From: Actinoplanes utahensis
GTDB taxonomy: Bacteria > Actinomycetota > Actinomycetes > Mycobacteriales > Micromonosporaceae
DNA: 64,000 bases
Direction of reading: 5' to 3'
Assembly: GCF_016862455.1 (NCBI RefSeq)
Contig: NZ_BOMZ01000106.1
Location: 1-64,000 of the forward strand
The notes below the pieces were generated by a model. The model worked only from the letters and a program-made list of their open reading frames with translations, searched no databases and was not told the DNA's origin. The position numbers were made by a program, and so were the translations under genes. Positions within the stretch are counted from its first letter, which is position 1. Each line of letters starts with the position of its first letter. Below, in pieces: positions 25,493 through 33,488 of the stretch.

Positions 25493-26386
25493 GTGGAATA
25501 CTCGGGATCCATCGTGGTGGCGCGGGCCCACCGTCCGCTCAGCATGCAGGACGGTGTGGAGGGTGTCGGACCGCAGCACCGCTACCTGAGGGAACTCGGT
25601 GACGGCTGGCAGATGCTGGAGAGCGTCTCGCTCACGCCGTCGCCTGACCTGGCCGGGGTGTCGGCGGCGGTCGCGGCGTCCACAGGATGGCCCGTGCTGT
25701 CATTCGACGTCATCGACGGGGACTGCGCGGCGATGTGCGCGGCGACGCCCGGACGGACCGGGGCGTTGACCCATCTGTGGGACGTCCGCGAGCCGTGCCC
25801 GTCCTATCACCACCAGCCCGCCGGCGAACCGCCGCCGCGCCTCCGCGAACCTGACGAGGTGGTGGCGGAGCTGGTCGCGTGGGCGGCGACGGCAGGGCTC
25901 CGGCCGGACCCGGAACGGCTGCTGGAGATCATCTCCCTGCCGGGCGGAGGTGCCGACCGTGACCGGCTCTTCGCCCTGGTCACCGCGGTCGGCGCGGAAC
26001 GGGTCGGACCGACCCGGCCGTGGTCGGTGCCGTTGGGGGCGTGGCCGTTCAGCCAGGTGGTCTACGGCCCGGTGAGCCTGAGCGCCGTGGCACGCTCCTA
26101 TGCACGCCATCGCGTGGCGGATCCGGCGGGCTGGGCCACCGAGCCTGAGGCTTCGTGGGAGGCGCCGGCCATCGCGCTCGAGGCCGAGGTGTGGGCGTCC
26201 CTGTTCCGCGACGGCGTGGACGTGATCGCTCTCGCGCGCCGGGCCTTCGCCGTGCATCAGGACTATGTGGTCCATACCTTCCCGGGGAAGGACCTCACCA
26301 TGTATCAGGAGTGGCTCGACGAGTTCGAGGCCACGATCGCCGCCGGTGGCGCCCGGGCCGCGATGATGTTCGACCCGGAGTATTAG
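25493..26386 (+). CDS. Hypothetical protein
   Basis: 297 residues, soluble, no signal. It starts with GTG (VEYSGSIVVARAHRPLSM) and has a clear two-part build: a beta-rich N-terminal half (GDGWQMLESVSLTPSPDLAG, PVLSFDVIDGDCAAMCAAT) and a helical C-terminal half (VVAELVAWAATAGLRPDPER, and EVWASLFRDGVDVIALARRA). Similar to uncharacterised proteins of Streptomyces and Actinoplanes. Alone between two divergent or convergent genes. Function not deduced. Confidence 0.62.
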   Translation: MEYSGSIVVARAHRPLSMQDGVEGVGPQHRYLRELGDGWQMLESVSLTPSPDLAGVSAAVAASTGWPVLSFDVIDGDCAAMCAATPGRTGALTHLWDVREPCPSYHHQPAGEPPPRLREPDEVVAELVAWAATAGLRPDPERLLEIISLPGGGADRDRLFALVTAVGAERVGPTRPWSVPLGAWPFSQVVYGPVSLSAVARSYARHRVADPAGWATEPEASWEAPAIALEAEVWASLFRDGVDVIALARRAFAVHQDYVVHTFPGKDLTMYQEWLDEFEATIAAGGARAAMMFDPEY

Positions 26387-26700
26387 CCGTCGGCTGCGGC
26401 CGGCCGACGGCGTACCGGTGGAGTCACCTTCCCGCCCTTCCACCCCCGGCGCGACAGGGCCGTGCCGGGCGCCTTCTTCTCATCTGACCGGTATCGGGAG
26501 CGTAGAAGGAGAACCCCGACGCTGAACCGGTCCGTGTAGCCGCCATCCGTCGAGACGGAGGCGTGTGTGCCCACAACGGTTCGGATACCACCCTCATTGC
26601 GGTCGGACTCGAGTCCGCGCCCCGGAGCCTCGATGCCGGCCCGGCGGGCCGGGCCGGCATCGAGAGGGTCACGTCCTGGTGCAGGCCGGCATCGAGAGGG
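26387..26700. other. 3' region of the cellulase gene: palindromes and tandem duplication
   Basis: Gene-free. Contains the palindrome CGGACTCGAGTCCG (26604-26617), the 17-bp terminator-like hairpin (26629-26664) and the start of a 32-bp tandem duplication (26652-26715) that runs into the last codons of the cellulase gene. Confidence 0.6.
26629..26664 (-). terminator. Strong hairpin terminator of the cellulase gene
   Basis: CTCGATGCCGGCCCGGC (26629-26645) pairs perfectly with 26648-26664 around a two-base loop, giving a 17-bp GC-rich stem 37 bases past the stop codon of the minus-strand cellulase gene. No U-tract follows, as usual for actinomycete terminators. Being symmetrical, it can stop both strands. 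Confidence 0.7.
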
Positions 26701-26715
26701 TCACGCCCTGGTGCA
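26652..26715. repeat. 32-bp tandem duplication at the cellulase 3' end
   Basis: 26652-26683 and 26684-26715 are direct copies with one mismatch (T/C at GTCACGTCC versus GTCACGCCC). The second copy contains the last codons and stop of the cellulase; the first overlaps the right arm of the terminator stem. It looks like a slippage duplication. Confidence 0.8.
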
Positions 26716-27816
26716 GGCCGCGCCGTTGAGGGTGAAGGCGGACGGGCTCGCGAAGCTGCCGCTGTAGGAGCCCTGGAACCCGAACGACGTGCTGCCGCCC
26801 GCCGGGATGCTCGTGTTGTGCCCGGCGTTGCGGGCGACGATCGCGCCCGAGGCGCCGGTCAGCGCGGCGTTCCAGGAGTTCGCGACGCTCTGGCCGGCGG
26901 GCAGCGTGAAACCGAGCGCCCATCCGTTGATCGCGCTGCCGCCGGTGTTCGCGATGGTCACGGTCGCGGTGTAGCCGGTGTTCCAGACGTTGGTGGCGTA
27001 ACCGACCCGGCAGGCCGCGGTGCCCGGCGGGGGATCGGACGGCGGGGTGGACGACCCGCCACCGTTGACCGCCGCCGAGAAGTTCGTGACGGCCAGGCCG
27101 GCGCCACCGATCCACGGTTCGAAACCGGCCTGGATGCTGGTCAGGTACCAGGAGTTGGTGATCAGGCCGCGGTCGCGCGTGTCGTTGATGAAGTCCAGGA
27201 CGCTGAAGCTCCACCCGGTGATCGGGGACGGCGCGACGTAGGAGATGACCGCGTTGGAGCCGTTGCTGCCCTGCCACACCTCCCAGGTGCGGCCGCCGAC
27301 GGTGGTGGTGCCGACCCGCGAGCCGATGGGCTGGATGGACCCCTGCCGGTTGAACCAGATCATGATCTCCTGGGCGTTGACCCCGTTGGTGCGCGGTGTG
27401 GGATCGAGCCAGATGTCGAACGAGGCGTTGTAGGTCGCCCCGGACACGTAGTTGTAGCTGACGCTGCTGGTCGCACTGGAGATCGAGCCGACCTGGATCG
27501 GCAGGTTGGTGCCGGGGGAGCAGTTGGTGTAGTGGCAGCCGTAGTAGACGGCCGGGTAGGAGACCGGCGCGCCGCTGGTGTTGCCGACACCCTGCTGGCT
27601 GGTGATGCTGAAGCCGGTGCTGGTCACGTTGATGCACTGTTCGGCGGTGGTGCCCCAGCGGTTGTTCATCACCACGTAGCGGCCGCCGATGGTGGTGGAG
27701 CCGTACTGATCGCAGATCCGGGTGTCGGCCTGGGCCGGCCCGGCGACCGTCAGGCCGGTGAGCCCGGCGGCGGCGAGGACGATCGCCGCCGCGAGGGCGC
27801 GTAGGGGATGTCTCAT
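26701..27816 (-). CDS. Secreted endo-beta-1,4-glucanase, GH12 + CBM2
   Basis: 371 residues. Sec signal peptide (MRHPLRALAAAIVLAAAGL..GPAQA), GH12 catalytic domain at about 30-255 (ICDQYGSTTIGGRYVVMNNR, GCHYTNCSPGT), with nucleophile Glu in EIMIWFNRQG and acid/base Glu in SIQAGFEPWIGG. A Ser/Pro linker (GGGSSTPPSDPPPG) leads to a CBM2 cellulose-binding module with paired cysteines near its ends (ACRVGYATNVWNTG, GAACTRA). It closely resembles CelB of Streptomyces lividans. It cuts cellulose or xyloglucan outside the cell. ATG at 27816 with GGAGC upstream; a CebR-type operator lies 36 bp before the start. Confidence 0.95.
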   Translation of the reverse strand: MRHPLRALAAAIVLAAAGLTGLTVAGPAQADTRICDQYGSTTIGGRYVVMNNRWGTTAEQCINVTSTGFSITSQQGVGNTSGAPVSYPAVYYGCHYTNCSPGTNLPIQVGSISSATSSVSYNYVSGATYNASFDIWLDPTPRTNGVNAQEIMIWFNRQGSIQPIGSRVGTTTVGGRTWEVWQGSNGSNAVISYVAPSPITGWSFSVLDFINDTRDRGLITNSWYLTSIQAGFEPWIGGAGLAVTNFSAAVNGGGSSTPPSDPPPGTAACRVGYATNVWNTGYTATVTIANTGGSAINGWALGFTLPAGQSVANSWNAALTGASGAIVARNAGHNTSIPAGGSTSFGFQGSYSGSFASPSAFTLNGAACTRA

Positions 27817-27851
27817 GGAAGCTCCTTGTCCGAAGGCCCGAGGGGGATGCC

Positions 27852-27865
27852 TGGGAGCGCTCCCG
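27852..27865 (-). promoter_or_regulatory. CebR-type operator of the cellulase gene
   Basis: TGGGAGCGCTCCCG is the CebR box (TGGGAGCGCTCCCA) with one end base changed. In Streptomyces CebR, a LacI-family repressor relieved by cellobiose or cellotriose, binds this sequence upstream of cellulase genes. It lies just upstream of the GH12 start codon, in the leader or promoter. No cebR gene is in the window, so control would be in trans. Confidence 0.8.
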
Positions 27866-28179
27866 GCGGACGTTACAACACATCGACGAGCATGAGAAGT
27901 TTCGTCCGGCAGGCGACGGCGGCCTATTCCCTCTCTTGATCGACGGTCGCATCGACTGCGGCCCGCGCGGCGGCGTGCCGGGCCCAACGGCATCCGGGTG
28001 AGCCACAGCGAAACGCGCTCCTGTGGACCGACGGCGCCGGCTACCGGCTTCACGAGCCGTAAGACGCCTGGAACCCCGAAACCCGAGCCCAGCGGGTCTC
28101 GATGTGACCGCGGGTTCAGTCGCTGTTCTAGTCTTGCTTTTTAACCTTCAGGTGGCTGGGCTGCCGTTTCGGCATTCCG

Positions 28180-28887
28180 CCAAGCCATGCGGTCCCGTGG
28201 CGATACGGGGTACGGGACGGCGCGATCGATCGGCACCTGGTCGAGGTGCACCGGCTGGGCGGTCTGTGCGTGGCGGCTCACCCGCACGCTCCGTACCCGT
28301 CCGGTCAGTTCATGTACCCGTACGACGGCATCGATGTCGTCGAGGTGGGGAACGGGCCTTGGACGTCCGACCGGCCATGGCAGGCGGACAACGAGGTCGC
28401 GTTGGCCGAGTGGGGCGGGCGCTGGGCGCCGACATCCACAGCGGGCGGTGGCGGCCGGCGATGGGAACAGTGACACGCACCAGGAAGGCCGGCTCGGCAT
28501 GCCGCACACGGTGGTGTTCGCCGAGTCGCTGACGGCCGGGGCGGTCCTGGCCGGGATCCGGGCCGGGCGGAGCTGGATCGCCGCGTCGACGTACGTGACA
28601 CTGACGGTCACCGCCTCAACCGGCGGGCGGGTGGCCGGCATCGGCGAGCGGCTGCCCGTCCCGCCCGCCACGCCCGTCCTGGTGCGTGTCGAGGTGCGCG
28701 GCGTGCCGTCCGGCACCGTCAGCCTGCATACCGAGCGGGGACGGGTACACCAGGAGACACCGGCGTTCGACCCGGCCGCGCAGTGGAGTGGTCGACGACC
28801 CCGGCGGACTCCGGCTTCGTCCGCATCGAGGTCCGCCGCGATGACGGTTCCATGGCAGCGCTCAGCAACCCCATCGTGCTGGGCTGA
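28180..28887 (+). pseudogene. CehA/McbA-type PHP-domain metallohydrolase, decayed
   Basis: Pieces of one protein lie in three frames. First HLVEVHRLGGLCVAAHPHAP followed by YDGIDVVEVGNGPW (metal-binding HPHAP), then NSDTHQEGRLGMPHTVVFAE (metal-binding SDTH) through GIRAGRSWIAAS, and finally ADSGFVRIEVRRDDGSMAAL followed by SNPIVLG-stop. The frame changes near 28420-28460 and again near 28790, and the N-terminal half of the normal protein is missing. Intact relatives hydrolyse phosphoesters or carbamates outside the cell. Sequencing error is possible for single shifts, but several shifts plus the lost 5' end argue for a pseudogene. Confidence 0.65.
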
Positions 28888-28985
28888 TCCGGACGGCGCT
28901 GTTCGGTTCACCCCCGGCCGGTCCTCACTGCTGTCCCCACCCGCGTCGAGCCAGCCATCCATGTCCTTGCGACGCCCGTGCCGTG

Positions 28986-29060
28986 CGAAAGTCGGCCGCT
29001 GGGCGCGGTTGACATAACGCTTTCGATCAAGGCGTGAGCTGCGGTGATGGCCGACTTTCG
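28986..29060. repeat. 12-bp inverted repeat enclosing 51 bp
   Basis: CGAAAGTCGGCC at 28986-28997 and its exact inverse GGCCGACTTTCG at 29049-29060. It could be the remains of an insertion element or a hairpin. No gene lies inside. Confidence 0.45.
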
Positions 29061-29270
29061 AGTCAGCAGTGAGGACCAGCCGGGGTCTGCTTCGTGTCCC
29101 GGGGGCGACGGTCAGGCTGCCGGCGCACGCATGGCATGTCGAGCACCAGGAGAGGCTGATGCGCCACTCGTGGCTGCCGTCCTGGGGTGGGTGGCGACGG
29201 TGGGGGTGGTGGCCGATCCGTCCGGGGCAGGCGGGCGAAGCGCCCCGTCGGCGGCGTCGGGCACCCTTGT

Positions 29271-29690
29271 TCAGCGCCCCTGCTGCCGCGGAGTGGCGGC
29301 GAAGAGCCGGTCGAAGACGAGCTGGTCGACGGGGGAGACGCGGGGGCGGTCGGCGTAGGTGAGCCAGACGAGCTCGGCGATCTCGTTGCACGGGCGGAGG
29401 ACACCGGTGTACGGGGCGGTGTAGCAGGTCATCCGGACCAGCGTGCCGTCCGGATGACCGTGGGCCGGGGCCTCGAACACGCCGAACAGGGTGGCGTCCG
29501 CGGCGGCCACGGCGACGTCGAGCTCCTCGCCGATCTCGCGGGCCAGGGTGTCCAGGTCGGATTCGCCGGGTTCGCGTTTGCCGCCGGGCAGGTAGTAGAC
29601 GTCCTTGCCGTGGCTGCGGGTGCTCAGGACGGCGCCGTCCCTCAGGTGGATCCAGGCGATCTTGTCGATCAGGGGGCGGCGGAGGTCCAT
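29271..29690 (-). CDS. Nudix hydrolase
   Basis: 139 residues. The Nudix box is complete: GGKREPGESDLDTLAREIGE followed by ELDV (GX5EX7REUXEEXGU pattern), preceded by DVYYLPGG. The protein cleaves nucleoside diphosphates linked to another group and needs Mg; substrate unknown. It starts at ATG 29690 with a short spacer to the divergent hydrolase gene (21 bp between start codons), so the promoters overlap. Confidence 0.9.
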   Translation of the reverse strand: MDLRRPLIDKIAWIHLRDGAVLSTRSHGKDVYYLPGGKREPGESDLDTLAREIGEELDVAVAAADATLFGVFEAPAHGHPDGTLVRMTCYTAPYTGVLRPCNEIAELVWLTYADRPRVSPVDQLVFDRLFAATPRQQGR

Positions 29691-29711
29691 GACGAGAGGA
29701 TAGACAGGGGC

Positions 29712-30338
29712 ATGGCGGCGATGCGGCAGGTGCTGTTCGTTCAGGGCGGCGGGGCGGGGACGTACGACGAGTGGGACGGCAGGCTGGTCGACAGTCTGCG
29801 GCGGGAGCTCGGGGACGGCTGGGAGGTCCGGTACCCGCGGATGCCCGGCGAGGACGATCCGGACCCGGCGGCCTGGAGCGCGGCGATCCGGGGCGAGATG
29901 ACGCTCATGGACGACGGGGTGGTCGTGGTCGGGCACTCGGTGGGCGGCACGATCCTCGCCGGGATGATCGGTGACGGGACGATGGGCGGAAGCGGGCCGA
30001 TCGGTGACGCGACGATGGGCGGAAGCGGGCCGATCGGTGACGCGACGATGGGCGGAAGCCGGCCGGTCGGTGATGGCGGGACCGTCGGTGTGGGGGTGCC
30101 GGAGCGGCGGCTGGGCGGGATCGTGCTGATCGCCGCGCCGTTCGTCGAGGGGCCGGAGTTGCCGCCGGACGTGCCGGTGCACGTGTTCCACGGGCTGGCG
30201 GACGAGACGATCCCGCCGGGACATGCGGAGGCGTACGGCAAGGCGATCCCGCACGCCGGGGTGTCGCTGCTACCCGACCGCGACCACCAGCTCGGTGACG
30301 ACCTGTCGGAGGTGGCCCGGGTGATCAGTGGATGGTGA
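29712..30338 (+). CDS. Alpha/beta hydrolase (RBBP9/YdeN-like) with tandem-repeat insertion
   Basis: 208 residues. RQVLFVQGGGAGTYDEWDGR resembles the oxyanion strand, VVVVGHSVGGTILAGMI is the nucleophile elbow (GHSVGG), followed by GIVLIAAPFVEG, PVHVFHGLADETIPPGHAEA (catalytic Asp) and LLPDRDHQLGDDL (His). Directly after the elbow helix is an insertion of three 11-residue repeats (IGDGTMGGSGP type), coded by a 33-bp tandem repeat, which relatives lack. Start ATG 29712, or 29721. Its 3' end overlaps the convergent Ddn-like gene. Confidence 0.82.
   Translation: MAAMRQVLFVQGGGAGTYDEWDGRLVDSLRRELGDGWEVRYPRMPGEDDPDPAAWSAAIRGEMTLMDDGVVVVGHSVGGTILAGMIGDGTMGGSGPIGDATMGGSGPIGDATMGGSRPVGDGGTVGVGVPERRLGGIVLIAAPFVEGPELPPDVPVHVFHGLADETIPPGHAEAYGKAIPHAGVSLLPDRDHQLGDDLSEVARVISGW
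29967..30065 (+). repeat. 33-bp tandem repeat (3 units) inside the hydrolase
   Basis: Units at 29967-29999, 30000-30032 and 30033-30065, each coding an 11-residue IGDxTMGGSxP motif; units 1 and 2 differ by a single base, and the third is slightly changed. The reading frame is kept (33 = 11 x 3). It looks like recent slippage or unequal crossing over. Confidence 0.9.
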
Positions 30339-30771
30339 GGTACAGGACGCGGGCGCCCTCGGCCCAGGCGCGGTGCAGGTCCTCGGGGCGCGGGTTGCCG
30401 GACTCGTCGAAACCGATCTCGTTGAAGCCGGCGAAGTTCTTGTTGTGGCGGGCGATCACGTCGTAGGCGGCTGTCACCGTCGGCTCGTCGGTCGCGACCC
30501 GGACGTCCGCCGAACGGGGGCGCCCCAGGTAACGAACCTGGATCACGTCGCCGGTGCGGAGATTGCGGGCCCAGGCGAACGGCGTACCGATGAGAAGCTC
30601 GTCATCCTGGTGGGTGTAGGCCAGGGGCAGGACGTAACGTCTGCCGGTCTTGCGGCCCACCACGTACAGCGTGATCAATTGGCGCCCGATGACGCGGGAC
30701 AGGCCCGGGACCCACAGCAGCACCCGGACGATCCGGTTCACCAGGCCCTGCATCTTCAGCTTCTCGGCCAT
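30325..30771 (-). CDS. F420-dependent (Ddn-like) nitroreductase family protein
   Basis: 148 residues, second Ddn-family member in the window: an N-terminal amphipathic helix (MAEKLKMQGLVNRIVRVLLW), then LYVVGRKTGRRYVLPLAYTH, ELLIGTPFAWARNLRTGDVI and QVRYLGRPRSADVRVATDEP. The GRKTGRRYVLPL strand is the F420-phosphate site of the family. ATG at 30771 is taken because the preceding 25 in-frame residues are not conserved-looking. Convergent overlap of 14 bp with the hydrolase gene. Confidence 0.86.
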   Translation of the reverse strand: MAEKLKMQGLVNRIVRVLLWVPGLSRVIGRQLITLYVVGRKTGRRYVLPLAYTHQDDELLIGTPFAWARNLRTGDVIQVRYLGRPRSADVRVATDEPTVTAAYDVIARHNKNFAGFNEIGFDESGNPRPEDLHRAWAEGARVLYLTIH

Positions 30772-30838
30772 GACGTCAACGTATAACACCCGACAGAGGC
30801 ATCCCCGGGGCGCGGGCGGGCGGCGCACACTGGCCGGC

Positions 30839-31942
30839 ATGGGCATCGACCTGGGAAGTGTCGAGTTCTATGCCGGACCGCCGGTGCTCGGCGGGCCCGA
30901 CGATCTCGACGGTGTGATCCGTGACTTCATCGCCGGGGCGGCCGAGACGCTGCTGGTCGCCGTGCAGGAGCTCGACTCCCGTACCATCGCTGAATCCATC
31001 GTGGCGGCCCGGGGCCGCAAGCTGCGGGTGCAGACGATCCTGGAAGGTGATTATCTGCGGGAGAGTCCCGCCCTCGCCGACCCGTGGGCCACCACCGGCG
31101 AGAACGAGACGAACCGGATCATCCATGCCGCGCTGCTGCGGGCCGGGATCGACCTGGTCACCGACCTGAACCCGAAGATCTTCCACCAGAAGTTCATCGT
31201 CCGCGATCCGGGCCGGGACACCGCCGCGGTGCTCACCGGTTCGACGAACTTCACCCGCACCGACACCGGGGTCAACCCGCCGGACAATCCGGAGCAGGTC
31301 GGCAACAACCTCAATCACCTGGTGATCCTTCGCGGACAGACGGCGGCGAACCTGTACCTGGCCGAGTTCCAGCGGATGCGCAGCGGCACGTTCGGCGCCC
31401 TCAACGAGCGGGTCACGTCCCGGCCGGCCGAGTTCCGGCTCGGGAGGATCCGGGTCAAGCCGATCTTCGCGCCCTATCACGGGCCGGAGATGGAGATCAT
31501 GAAGCAGATGCTGAAGGCGCGCGAACGCGTCGACTTCGCGATGTTCACGTTCGCCCGGTCGTCGGGCATCGACGACACGATGGCGTGGCTGCTCAAGGCC
31601 GGGATCCCGATCCGGGGCGTGCTCGACCGGGGTCAGGGCTCGCAGGAGTGGGCGGCGACCAAGCAGCTGTTGCAGGCGGGGGCGCAACTGTACGAGAACA
31701 CGTTCGGCAACGGGGTCCGCAAGGTCCACCACAAGCTGATGATCATCGACCGGCGGCTGGTGGTCGCGGGCAGTTTCAACTTCACCGCCCCGGCCAACAC
31801 GCTCAACGACGAGAACATCGTCGTGCTCGGCGACCTGGAGGAGACCGATCCGGCGGCCGAGACCGCCCAGCGCAAACTCGCCGCCTACGCGCTGACCGAG
31901 ATCGACCGGATCGTCGCCGAACTCTCCCACCCGATCACCTGA
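30839..31942 (+). CDS. Phospholipase D-like (two HKD) protein
   Basis: 367 residues, cytosolic, with two PLD units. The first: KIFHQKFIVRD and LTGSTNFTRTDTG at about 115-150 (HxK and GSTNFT). The second: KVHHKLMIIDRRLVVAGSFN and FTAPANTLNDENIV at about 300-330. HxK(x)4D is intact in the second (HHKLMIID), and the first has HQKFIVRD. Members include phosphodiesterases, nucleases and cardiolipin synthase-like enzymes; the soluble form without membrane helix favours a nuclease or DNA/RNA-acting role. ATG 30839 follows a purine-poor spacer. The alpha/beta hydrolase downstream begins 33 bp later. Confidence 0.82.
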   Translation: MGIDLGSVEFYAGPPVLGGPDDLDGVIRDFIAGAAETLLVAVQELDSRTIAESIVAARGRKLRVQTILEGDYLRESPALADPWATTGENETNRIIHAALLRAGIDLVTDLNPKIFHQKFIVRDPGRDTAAVLTGSTNFTRTDTGVNPPDNPEQVGNNLNHLVILRGQTAANLYLAEFQRMRSGTFGALNERVTSRPAEFRLGRIRVKPIFAPYHGPEMEIMKQMLKARERVDFAMFTFARSSGIDDTMAWLLKAGIPIRGVLDRGQGSQEWAATKQLLQAGAQLYENTFGNGVRKVHHKLMIIDRRLVVAGSFNFTAPANTLNDENIVVLGDLEETDPAAETAQRKLAAYALTEIDRIVAELSHPIT

Positions 31943-31975
31943 CATTCGTTCAAGACGAGAGGGCGGCGATCCGGA

Positions 31976-32749
31976 ATGGTCATCGGCATGCATGTCGTTC
32001 ACGACGGTCCGGCGGGAGCGCCGCCGCTACTGCTCGTTCACGGGACCGGTGCCACCGGCGGCACCTGGGCACCCCTCGTCGCCGGGCTCGCCACCGGCCA
32101 TCACGTCATCCGGGTCGACCTGCCGGGCTGCGGGCGGTCGCCGGCCGCGGTGACCTACGACGTTCCCGCGCAGGCGGGGCGGGTCGCGGCCGTACTCGAT
32201 GAACTCGGGCTGCGGGACGTCGCCGTGGCCGGCCACTCCAGCGGCGGGTATGTCGCCACCGCCCTCGCCGAACATCGGCCGGATCTGGTCGCGTCGCTGA
32301 CGCTGATCAGCACCGGTCCGGCGCTCGACGCGCTGTTCCCGCAGCCGGTGGTGTTGCGGGTCCTGCTGAGACCGCCGTTCGGGCCGCTGTTGTGGCGGTG
32401 GCGCACCGACACCGTCACCCGGCGGGCGCTCGCGGCCACCGCCGCCGGTCCGGTGGACCTGCCGGACGAGGTGGTCGCCGATCTGCGCGGGCAGGACTAC
32501 CGCACGTTCCGGGCGATCGAGGCCGGCTACACCGCGTACCTCGCCGAACGGAGCATCCCGGAACGGCTCGGCGCGCTCGGCGTACCCCTGCTGGTGTTGT
32601 TCGGCGACGCCGACCCGCGGTGGGACCCGGCGTCGGCGCAGCGCTACCGGACCGTGCCCGGCGCCCGGATCGAGATGCTGGCCGGTGTGGGGCATCTGCC
32701 GATGTTCGAGGCGCCCGGGAAGCTGCTCGCCGGCCTGTGCGCGGCATGA
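31976..32749 (+). CDS. Alpha/beta hydrolase
   Basis: 257 residues: PPLLLVHGTGATGGTWAPLV (oxyanion HGTG), VAVAGHSSGGYVATALAEHR (GHSSGG nucleophile), VPLLVLFGDADPRWDPASAQ (acid) and EMLAGVGHLPMFEAPG (His). Complete and close to haloperoxidase/esterase-type hydrolases. GAGAGGGCGGCG lies before the ATG. Perhaps co-transcribed with the PLD-like gene, but roles are not obviously related. Confidence 0.86.
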   Translation: MVIGMHVVHDGPAGAPPLLLVHGTGATGGTWAPLVAGLATGHHVIRVDLPGCGRSPAAVTYDVPAQAGRVAAVLDELGLRDVAVAGHSSGGYVATALAEHRPDLVASLTLISTGPALDALFPQPVVLRVLLRPPFGPLLWRWRTDTVTRRALAATAAGPVDLPDEVVADLRGQDYRTFRAIEAGYTAYLAERSIPERLGALGVPLLVLFGDADPRWDPASAQRYRTVPGARIEMLAGVGHLPMFEAPGKLLAGLCAA

Positions 32750-32789
32750 CGTGGTGACCATGGGCGGCTGGGCGTGGTCCGAGGTGGAC

Positions 32790-33086
32790 GTCGTGGTGCC
32801 GCGTTCACCGTGCCGGTTGCCGGGCGTCAGCATGGCCGGACTCCGGCGCGGTGCGGGCCGTCGCGTCCTGGGAGGAGCGGTTCGCCGTCATGACCGCCCT
32901 GCTCGGACGGCGGTGGGAGGCCCGGCGGCCGCGAGCGGCTACGCCGACCAGCCGCACCTGCACCGCGAGATCGGAGCCTTCACCGGTTCGACCCCGGCCG
33001 CCGTCGCCGGCGCCCCCTGGCTCGCGATCGACGAGACCGCCTGGCCCGCTTCCTCAGGCGCGGCCGCCGGCGGACGGGTTCAGTAG
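32790..33086 (+). pseudogene. AraC-family regulator, decayed
   Basis: Two parts of an AraC-type regulator lie in different frames: ASWEERFAVMTALLGRRW (about 32863-32916), as in the segment before the first HTH, and SGYADQPHLHREIGAFTGST followed by PAAVAGAPWLAIDETAWPAS ending at 33086, the second HTH. The DNA between them that should code the first HTH is absent, so an internal deletion with frameshift has removed about 30-40 residues. Not functional as it stands. Confidence 0.55.
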
Positions 33087-33430
33087 AGCTGGGTCACGTT
33101 GACGATCAGGTTGGTGGTGACGGTGACGGCGAAGACGGCCCAGCCGATCAGGTTGCGGGAACCGACGCGGAGGTGGGCGACGAGCGCGCCGGTGAAGTAC
33201 AGGACCAGGCCGATCGCGGCGGCGGTGCCGAGGGCGGGTACGGCGAGACCGGTCAGCAGCCCGGTGGTGCCGGCCGCCAGCAGACCGCCGAGCACGGGGA
33301 CGTACCGGCGGGGGATGCGTTTCATGTCGGCCTGGGATTTCGGGTATTCGTGGCCGATCAGGTAGAAGACGGCGGCGCTGCCGGTGAAGAAGGCGGTGAC
33401 GAGTGTGACGGTGACGTACGCGGCTGACAT
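33080..33430 (-). CDS. DoxX-like small membrane protein
   Basis: 116 residues with four hydrophobic segments (VTLVTAFFTGSAAVFYLIGH, VPVLGGLLAAGTTGLLTGLA, LGTAAAIGLVLYFTGALVAH, IGWAVFAVTVTTNLIVNVTQ), the DoxX-like (PF13564) pattern. ATG 33430 has GGGAGGAC upstream. The 3' end overlaps the AraC relic's stop by seven bases, which suggests the relic was truncated by decay and not by this gene. Role unknown. Confidence 0.75.
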   Translation of the reverse strand: MSAAYVTVTLVTAFFTGSAAVFYLIGHEYPKSQADMKRIPRRYVPVLGGLLAAGTTGLLTGLAVPALGTAAAIGLVLYFTGALVAHLRVGSRNLIGWAVFAVTVTTNLIVNVTQLY

Positions 33431-33488
33431 GGGTCCTCCCCTGTGGATGTTCACCAGGGGGACGACGGAGCCGGCCGGATCGTGACGG

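Larger units (their letters stand above)
27866..29270. other. Long interval with a decayed PHP hydrolase and short inverted repeats
   Basis: 1.4 kb without an intact gene. The middle part is the PHP-type pseudogene (about 28180-28887). At 28986-28997 and 29049-29060 a 12-bp inverted repeat (CGAAAGTCGGCC / GGCCGACTTTCG) encloses 51 bp. Minus-strand frames around 29060-29180 (CSTCHACAGSLT, then RSRPRLVLTADSKVGHH) look like conserved noncoding or insertion-element debris that I cannot name. Confidence 0.4.

Noticed and set aside
26563..27804. Long plus-strand frame antisense to the cellulase
   Set aside because: The minus strand codes a complete GH12-CBM2 enzyme with signal peptide; the plus frame has no domain or start signal.
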